Shown here piece by piece: positions 1-9,083 of a DNA stretch of 64,000 nt. The notes below the pieces were generated by a model. It was not told where the DNA came from and made no database searches. It saw only the letters and a list, made by a program, of their open reading frames with translations. The translations under genes and the position numbers were made by a program. Source of the DNA: Cytophagaceae bacterium (GTDB lineage: Bacteria > Bacteroidota > Bacteroidia > Cytophagales > Spirosomataceae); NCBI GenBank assembly GCA_027491315.1, contig JAIXWL010000004.1, forward strand, positions 248,001 to 312,000, in the 5' to 3' direction. Within the stretch, counting starts at the first letter, position 1. Each line of letters starts with the position of its first letter.

Positions 1-353
1 GTAAAGTCTTGGATTTGTGCATGAAAGAAGTGGATGTCTTTGATTTTAAAAGTAATCAATGGTCAACCTTGGCGGAAGGTCTTCCTACTTTACGAGCGGG
101 AACCTCTTCGATTGCCCATGGTCCATACCTGGTGGTCATGAATGGAGAAAGTGTGAAGCAAGTACCTGCCCACTCCGAAGTGGAGGTTTTGGATACCCGT
201 ACAGGGAAATGGTCTAGTTTACCTAATTTAATACAAGGAAGGCATGGAACAGGGGTTGTCTATTGGAAAGGAAAAATTTATGTAGTGGCTGGCAGCGCCA
301 ACCGAGGTGGTGGACCAGAACTCAATGAAATGGAATGTTTATCATGGAAATAA
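1..353 (+). CDS. Kelch-repeat protein, C-terminal fragment
   Basis: The reading frame is open to the left edge, so only the last ~117 residues are visible; the first ATG or TTG in the window is not the true start. It shows two kelch-like blades with the pattern VEVLDTRTGKW...PLP followed by RHGTG, GKIYVVAG and a C-terminal ELNEMECL. Kelch motifs build beta-propellers such as galactose oxidase and N-acetylneuraminate epimerase. The stop lies 11 bp before the next gene, so it probably heads or sits within the same operon as the cytochrome and DUF1501 genes. Catalytic residues cannot be judged from this fragment. Confidence is high for the fold, low for any function. Confidence 0.8.
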   Translation, partial: KVLDLCMKEVDVFDFKSNQWSTLAEGLPTLRAGTSSIAHGPYLVVMNGESVKQVPAHSEVEVLDTRTGKWSSLPNLIQGRHGTGVVYWKGKIYVVAGSANRGGGPELNEMECLSWK

Positions 354-364
354 AAATTGAATGA

Positions 365-2695
365 ATGAAAATCACCATGAAAATTAACTCCCTACGTTCT
401 ATATTATTTTTGGCTGCTTTGGGTATTTTAGCCTATACCAGTTGGAGATGTACCAGTGCCCAAGCCGATGATACGGCCATGCCCGATGTAGTTGACTACA
501 ACTACCATATCAGACCTATTTTATCTGATCGATGCTTCAAATGCCATGGGCCAGATGCCAACAAACGAGAAGCCAACCTTCGATTAGATACTCCTGAGGG
601 AGCTTATGCTGCCTTTAAGGATAATGCCAAAGCGCACGCTATCGTTCCTGGGAATCCGGATGCATCGGAATTAATGGCCAGAATCACAGCCAAGGATACC
701 TCTCTGCGTATGCCCCCCATGAAATCCAATTTGACTTTAAGTCCACATGAAATAGAATTACTGGAAAAGTGGATTGAACAAGGGGCAAAATACAAACCTC
801 ACTGGGCCTTTATTGCCCCTAAATCTCCTGAAATACCTGAGGCTGATGCCGCATGGGCTCGGAATCCCATCGATCATTTTACCTATGCTAAAATGAAAGA
901 AAAAGGGCTAAGTCCCAATGAGGAGGCCGATAAAGAGCGACTTTTAAAGCGAGTTTGTTTTGATTTGACTGGACTGCCTCCTAGCTTGGAAATGCAAGAC
1001 CATTTCTTAAAAGATACAAGTCCCCAGGCTTATGAAAAAATAGTGGATGAATTGTTGGCCAATAAGCATTACGGTGAAAAAATGGCCACTTACTGGTTGG
1101 ACGTTGCCAGATATGCGGATTCACATGGCTATCAAGACGATGGCTTAAGAACCATGTGGCCTTGGCGGGATTGGGTCATTCATGCGTTTAATTCGAATTA
1201 TTCCTATTCCAAATTCTTAACTTGGCAGCTGGCTGGTGATCTGATTCCTCATGCCACCAAAGAAATGATTTTAGCCACAGGTTTTAATCGTAATCATAAA
1301 ATCACCCAAGAGGGTGGGGTTATAGATGAAGAATATCGCGTGGAATATGTCAATGACCGGACCAGTACTTTTGGGAAAGCATTTTTGGCGCTCACCTTTG
1401 AATGTTCTAAATGCCATGATCATAAATATGATCCTATTTCTCAAAAGGACTATTATAGTACCTATGCATTTTTTAACCAAGTTCCAGAAAAAGGTCTTTT
1501 TGGAACCATTGATGCCTCTTTTGCCGATCCTCCCAATATCAAAATTACAAGCCAAGAGGTTGCTTCTATTTTGAAATTTATCAATAAAAGGGATACAGCA
1601 GCAGTAGAAGTCATGGTGATGAAGGATTCAAGTAACTGGCGACCTACCTATGTGCTGAACCGGGGAAATTACGATGCTCATGGTGAGCCAGTAGGTGTAG
1701 GAATACCCAAAAGCATTTTACCTTTTTCTCCTCAAAAATATGGCAAAAACCGTTTAGGATTAGCCAAATGGTTGGTTGATGATCAAAATCCGCTTACAGC
1801 CCGTGTATTTGTTAACCGGGTATGGTTTCAGTTTTTTGGTCGGGGAATTGTAAAAACACTGGGCGACTTTGGTATGCAAGGAGAATTACCTACCCATCCT
1901 GAATTATTGGATTGGTTGGCAGTTGATTTTAAGTCGCACCACTGGAATATCAAACGTTTGGTGAAGCAAATTGTGACATCAGCTACCTACCGTCAATCTT
2001 CGACCATTAAATCGGAACATTTGAAAGTAGATCCTGATAATGTTTATTTATCGCATGCTCCCCGCTTGCGCATACCGGCAGAAAATGTGCGGGATCATGT
2101 CTTGGCAAGTGCAGATATATTGAATACCGAAATTGGTGGGCCGAGTATCAAACCTTATCAACCGAGAGGGATTTGGGAAGTGGCATCTTCTGGACGTGGT
2201 TCTTTAATGACTTATGTACAAGATCATAAGCAAGACTTATACCGTAGAGGTATGTATGTGTTCATCAAACGTACGGTTCCTCCTCCATCCATGTTGATTT
2301 TTGATGCCAGTAACCGGGATCAATGCGAAGTTCAGCGAGGTAGAACAAATACCCCATTACAAGCTCTGGTCATGATGAATGACCCACATGTATCTGAAAG
2401 TGCTCGGGTATTGGCAGAGAATATGGCTAAGCTGAAATTACCTGTGGATGAGGTTTTAAGTCAGGTTTTTCGAAAAATAGTTTGTCGAACCCCTCAAGCT
2501 AAAGAATTAGCTATTTTGAAAAAGTATTTAGAGGCTGAGCAGGTCGAATTTCAACAGAAGCCTAAAAAAATCAATCAATTAATGAAGATTGGAGAATATC
2601 AAAAAAATCAAGCATTGGCTAATCCATTTACTGCGGCATTGATGCAAACGATTCAGATGATTTATAATATGGAAGAAACATTAATGCGGGTTTAA
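365..2695 (+). CDS. PSCyt1/DUF1549/DUF1553 (PSD1) domain cytochrome protein
   Basis: 776 residues. After an N-terminal signal segment (about residues 8-32, Sec-type; Cys29 lacks a clear lipobox) comes a c-type heme motif CFKCH (C57, C60, H61) within a planctomycete-cytochrome (PSCyt1) domain. Then comes the DUF1549 domain containing DVARYADSHGYQDD and a second Cys-x-x-Cys-His (ECSKCHDHKYDP), and the C-terminal DUF1553/PSD1 domain (NRVWFQFFGRGIVKT..., RGRTNTPLQAL). Architecture and order match the family first noted in Planctomycetes and also common in Bacteroidota. It is nearly always next to a DUF1501 gene, as here, 12 bp downstream. The biochemical role is unknown; periplasmic oxidation of carbohydrates is often proposed. 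A second in-frame ATG lies 12 bp further on and could be the start. Confidence 0.92.
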   Translation: MKITMKINSLRSILFLAALGILAYTSWRCTSAQADDTAMPDVVDYNYHIRPILSDRCFKCHGPDANKREANLRLDTPEGAYAAFKDNAKAHAIVPGNPDASELMARITAKDTSLRMPPMKSNLTLSPHEIELLEKWIEQGAKYKPHWAFIAPKSPEIPEADAAWARNPIDHFTYAKMKEKGLSPNEEADKERLLKRVCFDLTGLPPSLEMQDHFLKDTSPQAYEKIVDELLANKHYGEKMATYWLDVARYADSHGYQDDGLRTMWPWRDWVIHAFNSNYSYSKFLTWQLAGDLIPHATKEMILATGFNRNHKITQEGGVIDEEYRVEYVNDRTSTFGKAFLALTFECSKCHDHKYDPISQKDYYSTYAFFNQVPEKGLFGTIDASFADPPNIKITSQEVASILKFINKRDTAAVEVMVMKDSSNWRPTYVLNRGNYDAHGEPVGVGIPKSILPFSPQKYGKNRLGLAKWLVDDQNPLTARVFVNRVWFQFFGRGIVKTLGDFGMQGELPTHPELLDWLAVDFKSHHWNIKRLVKQIVTSATYRQSSTIKSEHLKVDPDNVYLSHAPRLRIPAENVRDHVLASADILNTEIGGPSIKPYQPRGIWEVASSGRGSLMTYVQDHKQDLYRRGMYVFIKRTVPPPSMLIFDASNRDQCEVQRGRTNTPLQALVMMNDPHVSESARVLAENMAKLKLPVDEVLSQVFRKIVCRTPQAKELAILKKYLEAEQVEFQQKPKKINQLMKIGEYQKNQALANPFTAALMQTIQMIYNMEETLMRV

Positions 2696-2707
2696 ACCTT
2701 TTCAGCT

Positions 2708-4162
2708 ATGGAAAATGAGTTTTTTAAAAATAGACTGAATATCACCAGAAGGCATTTCTTTGGAAAGGCGGCGGCAGGTATTGGCGGCTTAGCCCTAGGC
2801 TCTTTATTAATTCCCAAGATTTGGAAAGGTGATGGAACAGATCCATCCAGCAGTCCATTGGGAATTGCCCAATACGCTCCAAAGGCCAAAAGGATTATTT
2901 ATTTATGTCAAAATGGAGCGCCTTCCCAGTATGAAACCTTTGATTATAAACCCTTATTGAATAAAATGATGGGGCAGGATTTACCTGAATCCATCCGAGG
3001 GGGGCAGCGTTTAACAGGAATGACAGCCAGTCAAACCAAGTTTCCCTTGATGGGCTCCTATTATAATTTTAGGCAGCATGGACAGTCAGGGGCATACATT
3101 AGTGATTTGTTACCCAACATTGCCAAAATAGCGGATGATATTTGTATCGTTCGAACGATGAATACTGATGCCATTAACCATGATCCGGCCTTGACTTTTT
3201 TACAAACAGGTGCTCAAGTTGGGAATAGACCAAGCATGGGTGCTTGGATGAGTTATGGTTTAGGTAGTGAGAACAAAAATCTTCCCGCATTTTGCGTGTT
3301 ATTATCGCGCGGTAGAGGAAATGGGCAAGGGGTTTATTCTAAATTATGGACGAATGGATTCTTAGACTCGACCCACCAAGGGGTAGTATTTAGTTCTAGC
3401 GAAGACCCTATTTTATACCTCAATGACGCCGAAGGAATTGACAAAAAAGACCGTCGAAGAATGTTAGATCATTTAGCGGAATTAAATCAATTAGGATTTG
3501 ATGAAAGTGGAGATCCCGAAATTCAGGCCAAAGTGCAGCAATATGAAATGGCCTATCGAATGCAAACGGCTGTACCAGAATTGACGGATTTATCTAAGGA
3601 GCCTGATCATATCATTAAAATGTATGGTCCTGAATGCCTAGTACCAGGCACCTATGCGGCCAATGCTTTATTGGCTAGAAAATTATCTGAATCAGGAGTT
3701 CGTTTTGTTCAATTATACCATCAGGGTTGGGATTCCCATGGAAATCTTCCCAATGAAATGGCCATGCAAGCCCAAGATGTAGATCGTGCGTCGGCAGCAT
3801 TGATTACGGATTTAAAGCAAAGAGGATTGTTGGATGAGACCTTAGTGATCTGGGGTGGGGAGTTTGGTCGAACCAATTATTGCCAAGGAAACTTTACGCC
3901 CGATAATTATGGCCGAGATCACCATCCAAGGGCTTACAGTATTTTTATGGCAGGTGGAGGCACGAAGCCGGGTACCGTTTATGGTGAAACAGATGAATTT
4001 GGATACAATGTGGCTAAAGACCCTGTGAATATTCATGATTTTCATGCCACAGTTTTACACCTCATGGGGATCAACCATGAGCAATTAACCTATAAACATT
4101 TGGGAAGAAGATACCGATTAACCGACGTTTCGGGTAATGTTATCCCTGGACTTTTGGCATAA
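2708..4162 (+). CDS. DUF1501 domain protein, Tat-exported, sulfatase-like fold
   Basis: 484 residues. The N-terminus carries a twin-arginine signal (NITRRHFFGKAAAG... followed by a hydrophobic GGLALGSLLIP stretch), so it should be exported folded. The body is a DUF1501 domain, distantly related to sulfatases and alkaline phosphatases: FLQTGAQVGNRPSMGAWMSYGLGS near residue 165, FVQLYHQGWDSHG, VIWGGEFGRT and GRDHHPRAYS are the conserved blocks, with Asp/His residues that could bind metal. It is the usual partner of PSD1 proteins; the gap to the upstream gene is 12 bp and to the downstream gene 5 bp, so co-transcription is very likely. Substrate unknown. Confidence 0.92.
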   Translation: MENEFFKNRLNITRRHFFGKAAAGIGGLALGSLLIPKIWKGDGTDPSSSPLGIAQYAPKAKRIIYLCQNGAPSQYETFDYKPLLNKMMGQDLPESIRGGQRLTGMTASQTKFPLMGSYYNFRQHGQSGAYISDLLPNIAKIADDICIVRTMNTDAINHDPALTFLQTGAQVGNRPSMGAWMSYGLGSENKNLPAFCVLLSRGRGNGQGVYSKLWTNGFLDSTHQGVVFSSSEDPILYLNDAEGIDKKDRRRMLDHLAELNQLGFDESGDPEIQAKVQQYEMAYRMQTAVPELTDLSKEPDHIIKMYGPECLVPGTYAANALLARKLSESGVRFVQLYHQGWDSHGNLPNEMAMQAQDVDRASAALITDLKQRGLLDETLVIWGGEFGRTNYCQGNFTPDNYGRDHHPRAYSIFMAGGGTKPGTVYGETDEFGYNVAKDPVNIHDFHATVLHLMGINHEQLTYKHLGRRYRLTDVSGNVIPGLLA

Positions 4163-4167
4163 ATGGG

Positions 4168-6351
4168 ATGAATAAAGAACAATTATCTTCTTGGTACAGT
4201 GTATTGTTGAGTGGCTTAATCTTTCTACATGCCTTATTGATTTTTCTTCTTTTTTGGCAAGATCAAGTGAATTTACCTTGGGCCTTTCAAGCCACAGGTC
4301 GCCTTCATCCATTGATTCTACATTTACCTATTGGCATGGGCGTTTTATTACCCTTTGTTCATCTTTTACGAAGACCATTAGGTGAGCATGCCTTTTACCT
4401 TTCGTTCCGTTTTGTGCTTTACCTTACCGCTTTTGGATCGGCACTTACTGCCTTATTCGGTTTCTTTTTGTCGCAAGAGCCCGGCTTTGATCCTACGCTT
4501 TTGGTCTTTCATCAATGGGCTGGTTTAGCCGTATCTTGGTTTTATTTGTTACAACTGGTGCTTTTTGACCGATTATTGCTTACTGCTTCACAGGCACTAA
4601 TAGCATCAATTACAGGAGTCCTTTTGTTGAGTTTAGCTGGTCATGGTGGGGCAAATATTACCCATGGGGAGAATTATTTGACGGAATTATGGCAAGAGGA
4701 AAGTGAGCTAAAAGCTCCCACTGGTGATTCTCCATTATTTGAATCGGCCATTCAGCCTATTTTTGAGAAAAAATGTGTCTCTTGCCATAATGACCAAAAA
4801 ACCAAGGGTCAATTGAATATGAGCTCAGTAGCTAAGTTACTACAAGGCGGAAAGCATGGCGACTTTTTGAAAGCGGGCGATGTTAGCAACAGCTTATTTT
4901 TAAAACGAGCCCATTTACCCTTAGACAATAAGGAACATATGCCGCCCAAAGGTAAAAGCCAGCTAAGTGCCGATGAGATATTGCTGTTGGAAGCTTGGGT
5001 AAAAGATGGAGCCTCTTTAGATAAAAAAATCAAGGCCTATGCACCGGCATCGCAAGTGGCTACATTGGTTTCTAAACTTTTTGCTCGACCTGCCACCTTG
5101 GAAATACCGAAAAGAGCATATCCATTTTCGGCGGCTAGTGATGCTGACATCCAAGCAGTCAATACTCCATTTTGTTCCGTTTATCCTATTTCCAGTGACG
5201 TACCTGCTCTGCAAGCTGATTTTTATGTAGCCAAACGATTTGAGCTGAAAAGCTTAGAGAACTTATCCAAAGTTTCGGATCAATTGCTTGGAATCAATTT
5301 GGCAAAAATGCCTGTTAAAGATGAAAATTTGAGTATTCTGTCTCAATTTATCAATCTGGAAAAACTGAATTTGAATTTTACAGAAATCCAAGGAGCTAAT
5401 TTGAAAGCCTTATTAGCCAATAAGAAATTGGTTTCTTTATCCCTATCGGGGACTAAAATTACCGCTAGTCAATTGCAGCCTTTGATAAGCCAATTACCTC
5501 AGTTGAAAGAGGTATTTCTTTGGAACACCCCAATACCATTGGAGCAAATCGAAAGCTGGAAGAAGACCTATCCTAAAATTCATTGGGAGGAGGGCTTTGT
5601 GCCTACCGAGGAAAAATTGATGATTAATCCTCCTATTTTGGTCAATGAAAATTTCTTTTTGGGACCACAAGACAAGGTGAATTTTAAACATACCATTAAA
5701 GGGACAAGCATTCATTATACCCTAGACAAAGAACAAGAACCAGATTCCTTGGGTACCTTAGTTACCCTTGGACCTATTGATATTCCAGCATTTACTGTGG
5801 TAAAAGTTTTGGCTACTAAACCAGGATGGTTGGCGAGTAAGGTGGTAAAAAACACCTTTTATAAGTATCGCTTTGTGCCGGATTCTGTTTATTTGTTTAC
5901 TCAGCCCGAACCTAAATGGCAAGCGAAAGGAGCTAGTACACTGAAGGATTTGATTCAAGGAAAGCGGGATATTCGTGGAATAGCTAATGATACTTGGATA
6001 GGGTTTCAAAAGCAAGATGCGGATGCCTTATTTGAATTTAAACAAGCTAAGGTAGTTAAGGGAGTAACTGTTAGTTATTTGCGCAAGCAAGATTCCAATA
6101 TTTTCCCACCCCTTGAAATAGAATTATGGGCGGGTAATTCACCGAAAACCTTAAAGAAATTAGCAACTGCTAAGCCAGAGCAACCCGAAGAGAATGGAGG
6201 ATATTCGCCACAAGCTATCAATATTCCTTTACCTTCGGGAAATTATACGCATTTCCGAATACTGGCTAAACGTATTAAAAGATTTCCAGCCTATGTGAAA
6301 GACAAAACCAATCCAGCCATTATAAAAATGGATGAGGTCTTGTTTTATTAA
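4168..6351 (+). CDS. Multidomain membrane cytochrome c: 4TM, CxxCH, leucine-rich, chitobiase-C-like and discoidin-like parts
   Basis: 727 residues. Residues ~10-170 hold about four to five hydrophobic segments with the signature RLHPLILHLPIGMGVLLPFVHLLRR, resembling DUF2231-type membrane domains. A PSCyt1-type cytochrome domain follows (CVSCH, C203/C206/H207, then MPPKGKSQLSADE). Next is a short leucine-rich-repeat-like stretch (ILSQFINLEKLNLNF, then LVSLSLSGTKI), a chitobiase/hexosaminidase C-terminal-like domain (~residues 488-570, SIHYTLD), and a C-terminal discoidin-like beta domain ending in IIKMDEVLFY. It would anchor a heme domain and carbohydrate-binding-like modules to the membrane, fitting a redox role with the preceding PSD1/DUF1501 pair. 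The chain is uninterrupted, so this is a genuine fusion. Confidence 0.85.
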   Translation: MNKEQLSSWYSVLLSGLIFLHALLIFLLFWQDQVNLPWAFQATGRLHPLILHLPIGMGVLLPFVHLLRRPLGEHAFYLSFRFVLYLTAFGSALTALFGFFLSQEPGFDPTLLVFHQWAGLAVSWFYLLQLVLFDRLLLTASQALIASITGVLLLSLAGHGGANITHGENYLTELWQEESELKAPTGDSPLFESAIQPIFEKKCVSCHNDQKTKGQLNMSSVAKLLQGGKHGDFLKAGDVSNSLFLKRAHLPLDNKEHMPPKGKSQLSADEILLLEAWVKDGASLDKKIKAYAPASQVATLVSKLFARPATLEIPKRAYPFSAASDADIQAVNTPFCSVYPISSDVPALQADFYVAKRFELKSLENLSKVSDQLLGINLAKMPVKDENLSILSQFINLEKLNLNFTEIQGANLKALLANKKLVSLSLSGTKITASQLQPLISQLPQLKEVFLWNTPIPLEQIESWKKTYPKIHWEEGFVPTEEKLMINPPILVNENFFLGPQDKVNFKHTIKGTSIHYTLDKEQEPDSLGTLVTLGPIDIPAFTVVKVLATKPGWLASKVVKNTFYKYRFVPDSVYLFTQPEPKWQAKGASTLKDLIQGKRDIRGIANDTWIGFQKQDADALFEFKQAKVVKGVTVSYLRKQDSNIFPPLEIELWAGNSPKTLKKLATAKPEQPEENGGYSPQAINIPLPSGNYTHFRILAKRIKRFPAYVKDKTNPAIIKMDEVLFY

Positions 6352-6372
6352 TAGGCATTATAAGCTAAACCT

Positions 6373-7680
6373 ATGACTAACCGAAGAAAATTTGTACAAT
6401 CTTTAGGCCTGATGACCAGTGCCTTTTCAGCCTCTAGTTTATTTCAGCAGGCTCATGCGGCCGACTTCAAACAAATGTTAGATTCCAAGCAGCATTTGTC
6501 GCCCGCTCAAATTGCCGAAGATGAAGATTTTTGGGCATTTGTACAGCAAGGATATACCACTAGCCCTAACATCATCAACTTAAATAATGGAGGTGTAAGT
6601 CCTAGTCCTAGGATTGTTCAAGAAGCGGTGGAACGCTACAATAAGTTATCCAATGAGGGTCCTTCCTATTTTATGTGGCGGGTATTAGATCAAGGAAGAG
6701 AACCATTGAGGGATAAATTAGCAGAATTGGCAGGTTGTGACCGGGAGGAAATTGCCATCAATCGAAACGCCACAGAAGCCTTAAATACGGTCATTTTTGG
6801 ATTGGATTTTAAAGCCGGAGATGAGATTATTGGTACCAAGCAAGATTATCCTAATATGATAAATGCCTGGCGACAAAGAGCCCAGCGAGATGGAATTGTG
6901 TACACGCAGTTGAGTTTTGATTTTCCCATAGAGAATGATGCTCAAATTGTGGATGCTTTTGAAAAGGCTATTACACCCAAGACTAAATTGTTGCATGTCA
7001 CCCACCTCATCAACTGGGTTGGACAAATTATGCCAGTAGCCAAAATATGCGCTATGGCAAAAAAGCATGGTATCGAAGTGTTGGTCGATGGCGCCCATAC
7101 CTTTGGACTATTGGACTTTAAGATTCCTGATTTGGGATGTGATTATTTTGGGACTTCATTACATAAGTTTTTATCTGCTCCCATAGGCTCAGGCATGCTT
7201 TGGATTAAGAAAGATAAAATTGAAAAAGTATGGCCTTTGGTATGCAATGATAAACCTCGAGGCACAGACATTCGTAAGTTTGAAACCTTGGGAACCCGAA
7301 GCTTTCCAATTGAACAGGGAATAGGAGAGGCCATTAATTTCCATAATGCGATAGGTTCTAAAAGAAAGGAAGAACGCATTCGATTCCTTAAAAATTATTG
7401 GACTAGCCAGGTAAAAGATGTTCCCGGTGTCAAAATTCATACTTCTTTTAAGGCGGCATATTCTTGCGCTATTGCCGGGGTAAGTATTGATGGAATGACC
7501 ATTGCTGAACTGGATAGTGCCTTATTTACGAAATATAAAATACATACAGTGGGAATTGTGTGGGAAAATATTTCTTGCGTACGCGTGACTCCTCATGTGT
7601 ATACCCGTTTAAAAGACTTAGACAAAATGGTGCATGCTATCAAAGAACTAGCTGCACAAGCAAAAGCCAAGAAATTATAA
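6373..7680 (+). CDS. Tat-exported PLP-dependent aminotransferase class V-fold enzyme (isopenicillin-N-epimerase-like)
   Basis: 435 residues. It starts with a twin-arginine-like signal (TNRRKFVQSLG, then a hydrophobic stretch ending at QQAHA). The remainder is a fold-type I PLP enzyme: N-terminal INLNNGGVSPSP, substrate/cofactor segment RNATEALNTVIFG, cofactor Asp in VLVDGAHTFG (D239), and the Schiff-base lysine in GTSLHKF (K265). It is most like the cysteine-desulfurase / isopenicillin N epimerase branch. Export of a PLP enzyme is unusual, but homologues with Tat signals are known in operons of this kind. It lies 21 bp after the membrane cytochrome gene and probably closes the operon. Substrate not predictable. 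Confidence 0.88.
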   Translation: MTNRRKFVQSLGLMTSAFSASSLFQQAHAADFKQMLDSKQHLSPAQIAEDEDFWAFVQQGYTTSPNIINLNNGGVSPSPRIVQEAVERYNKLSNEGPSYFMWRVLDQGREPLRDKLAELAGCDREEIAINRNATEALNTVIFGLDFKAGDEIIGTKQDYPNMINAWRQRAQRDGIVYTQLSFDFPIENDAQIVDAFEKAITPKTKLLHVTHLINWVGQIMPVAKICAMAKKHGIEVLVDGAHTFGLLDFKIPDLGCDYFGTSLHKFLSAPIGSGMLWIKKDKIEKVWPLVCNDKPRGTDIRKFETLGTRSFPIEQGIGEAINFHNAIGSKRKEERIRFLKNYWTSQVKDVPGVKIHTSFKAAYSCAIAGVSIDGMTIAELDSALFTKYKIHTVGIVWENISCVRVTPHVYTRLKDLDKMVHAIKELAAQAKAKKL

Positions 7681-7730
7681 TTAATATAGCTAGAATTGAT
7701 TCTTTTATGATTCAAGCTAGTCCATAGAAA

Positions 7731-7738
7731 TAAATTTG
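7731..7738 (+). promoter_or_regulatory. Putative Bacteroidota -7 promoter element (TAAATTTG)
   Basis: Exact match to the TAnnTTTG consensus, 20 bp upstream of the DUF5009 start codon in the 78-bp gap after the PLP-enzyme gene. No convincing TTG-type -33 element is visible at 17-23 bp spacing, so this rests on the -7 box and its position. Confidence 0.45.
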
Positions 7739-7758
7739 TGATATCTAAACCTCATTAA

Positions 7759-8892
7759 ATGACTACTTTACCCAATTTGGATCAAAACAGTTTGAGTGCT
7801 AATCGCCTCTATTCTCTAGATACCTTACGCGGTTTCGACATGTTTTGGATCATGGGAGCTGATGAAATATTTCATACTATGTTCAAGGCTACTGATTCTC
7901 CTATTTGGGGATTCTTTGCGCATCAATTCTCGCATCCTTCTTGGCATGGATTCCGCTTTTACGATTTAATTTTCCCTCTTTTCTTATTTATGGCAGGCGT
8001 GGCCACTCCATTTTCCTTGGGTAAAGAAATAGAGAAAGGGAAAAACCGAGAGCAGCTTTTAATTAAAGTTATCAGAAGAGGTATCGTATTGGCTTTACTG
8101 GGTGTGGTTTACAACAATGGATTGGAGATTAAGCCATTAGAGGAAATTCGCTTCGGAAGCGTATTAGGTCGTATTGGTTTAGGCTATATGTTTGCCAATA
8201 TTATTTATTTATATACCAAAAAGCCTAGCATTCAAGCCATCTGGTTTGGTGGTATTTTAGCCTTTTATTACCTCATGTTGAAGTTTAACGCCGCTCCAGG
8301 ATTCCCTGCCGGAGATTTAAGTCAAGAAGGTAACTTCGCATCTTATTTGGATCGACTGGTCATGCCGGGTCGATTGTACAAAGGGAATCATGATCCTGAA
8401 GGCTTAACCTCGACCATTCCGGCTATTTCTACTGGATTATTAGGGATTTTAACAGGTAATTACTTGAAAAATGACCCAAGTGATGGTATTCAAAAGACCA
8501 AGCGCATGGCCATGTTTGGAGCATTTTTTATCATATTAGCTTTGATTTGGAATTTGGATTTCCCCATCAATAAAAACCTATGGTCGAGTTCCTTTGTCTT
8601 ACTAGTTGGGGGGATTAGTTTATTGTTATTGTCCCTGTTTTATTACATCATTGATGTAAAAGGCTATCAAAAATGGTCTTTTTTCTTCCGAATAATTGGT
8701 ATGAATTCCATCTTGATTTATATGTCAGGCGTATTTATCAATTGGGAATATAGTACGGATAGTGTATTCCATTGGTTGGGTCAATTGTTGGGGAATCCCT
8801 ACAATGCCGTTGCCATGGCTATATGTTATACGGGTATCAAATGGTATTTCCTATATTTTATGTACCAGAAAAAAGTATTTCTTCGGGTGTAA
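7759..8892 (+). CDS. DUF5009 / heparan-alpha-glucosaminide N-acetyltransferase-like membrane protein
   Basis: 377 residues with about ten hydrophobic segments. The opening motif SLDTLRGFDMFWIMGADE is diagnostic of the DUF5009/YeiB-like family related to lysosomal HGSNAT, which moves an acetyl group across a membrane onto sugar amino groups. DLIFPLFLFMAGVATPFSLG and RIGLGYMFANI are further conserved blocks. The family is common near carbohydrate-degradation genes in Bacteroidota. It probably has its own promoter (TAAATTTG at 7731). The stop codon is followed within 7 bp by a tandem heptamer array. Activity is inferred from family only. Confidence 0.88.
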   Translation: MTTLPNLDQNSLSANRLYSLDTLRGFDMFWIMGADEIFHTMFKATDSPIWGFFAHQFSHPSWHGFRFYDLIFPLFLFMAGVATPFSLGKEIEKGKNREQLLIKVIRRGIVLALLGVVYNNGLEIKPLEEIRFGSVLGRIGLGYMFANIIYLYTKKPSIQAIWFGGILAFYYLMLKFNAAPGFPAGDLSQEGNFASYLDRLVMPGRLYKGNHDPEGLTSTIPAISTGLLGILTGNYLKNDPSDGIQKTKRMAMFGAFFIILALIWNLDFPINKNLWSSSFVLLVGGISLLLLSLFYYIIDVKGYQKWSFFFRIIGMNSILIYMSGVFINWEYSTDSVFHWLGQLLGNPYNAVAMAICYTGIKWYFLYFMYQKKVFLRV

Positions 8893-8898
8893 GGAATC

Positions 8899-8989
8899 TA
8901 GAATGTAGAATTAAGAATGTAGAATGTAGAATTAAGAATGTAGAATTAAGAATGTAGAATTAAGAATGTAGAATGTAGAATTAAGAATT
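8899..8989 (+). repeat. Tandem heptamer array 1 (13 units, WAGAATK)
   Basis: Thirteen consecutive 7-bp units fill 91 bp without a gap. The units are TAGAATG, TAGAATT, AAGAATG and a final AAGAATT, so the consensus is WAGAATK. The TAA stop of the DUF5009 gene is at 8890-8892, and the intervening 8892-8898 (AGGAATC) looks like a degenerate first unit. There is no spacer and no hairpin, which excludes a CRISPR. It resembles the short tandemly repeated heptanucleotide sequences described in heterocystous cyanobacteria, but function is unknown. Confidence 0.97.
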
Positions 8990-9083
8990 AAATGCATATA
9001 CGTGCAGTTACTGGTAGGTTTTTTAACTGATTTTGGTAACTTGAACTTGATTAAATGAATTTTTTTTACCCTCATCCATTAAC

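Noticed and set aside
8899-8989. Heptamer arrays as CRISPR arrays
   Set aside because: Units are only 7 bp, with no spacers and no cas genes nearby; the same holds for 34774-34892 and 47233-47267.
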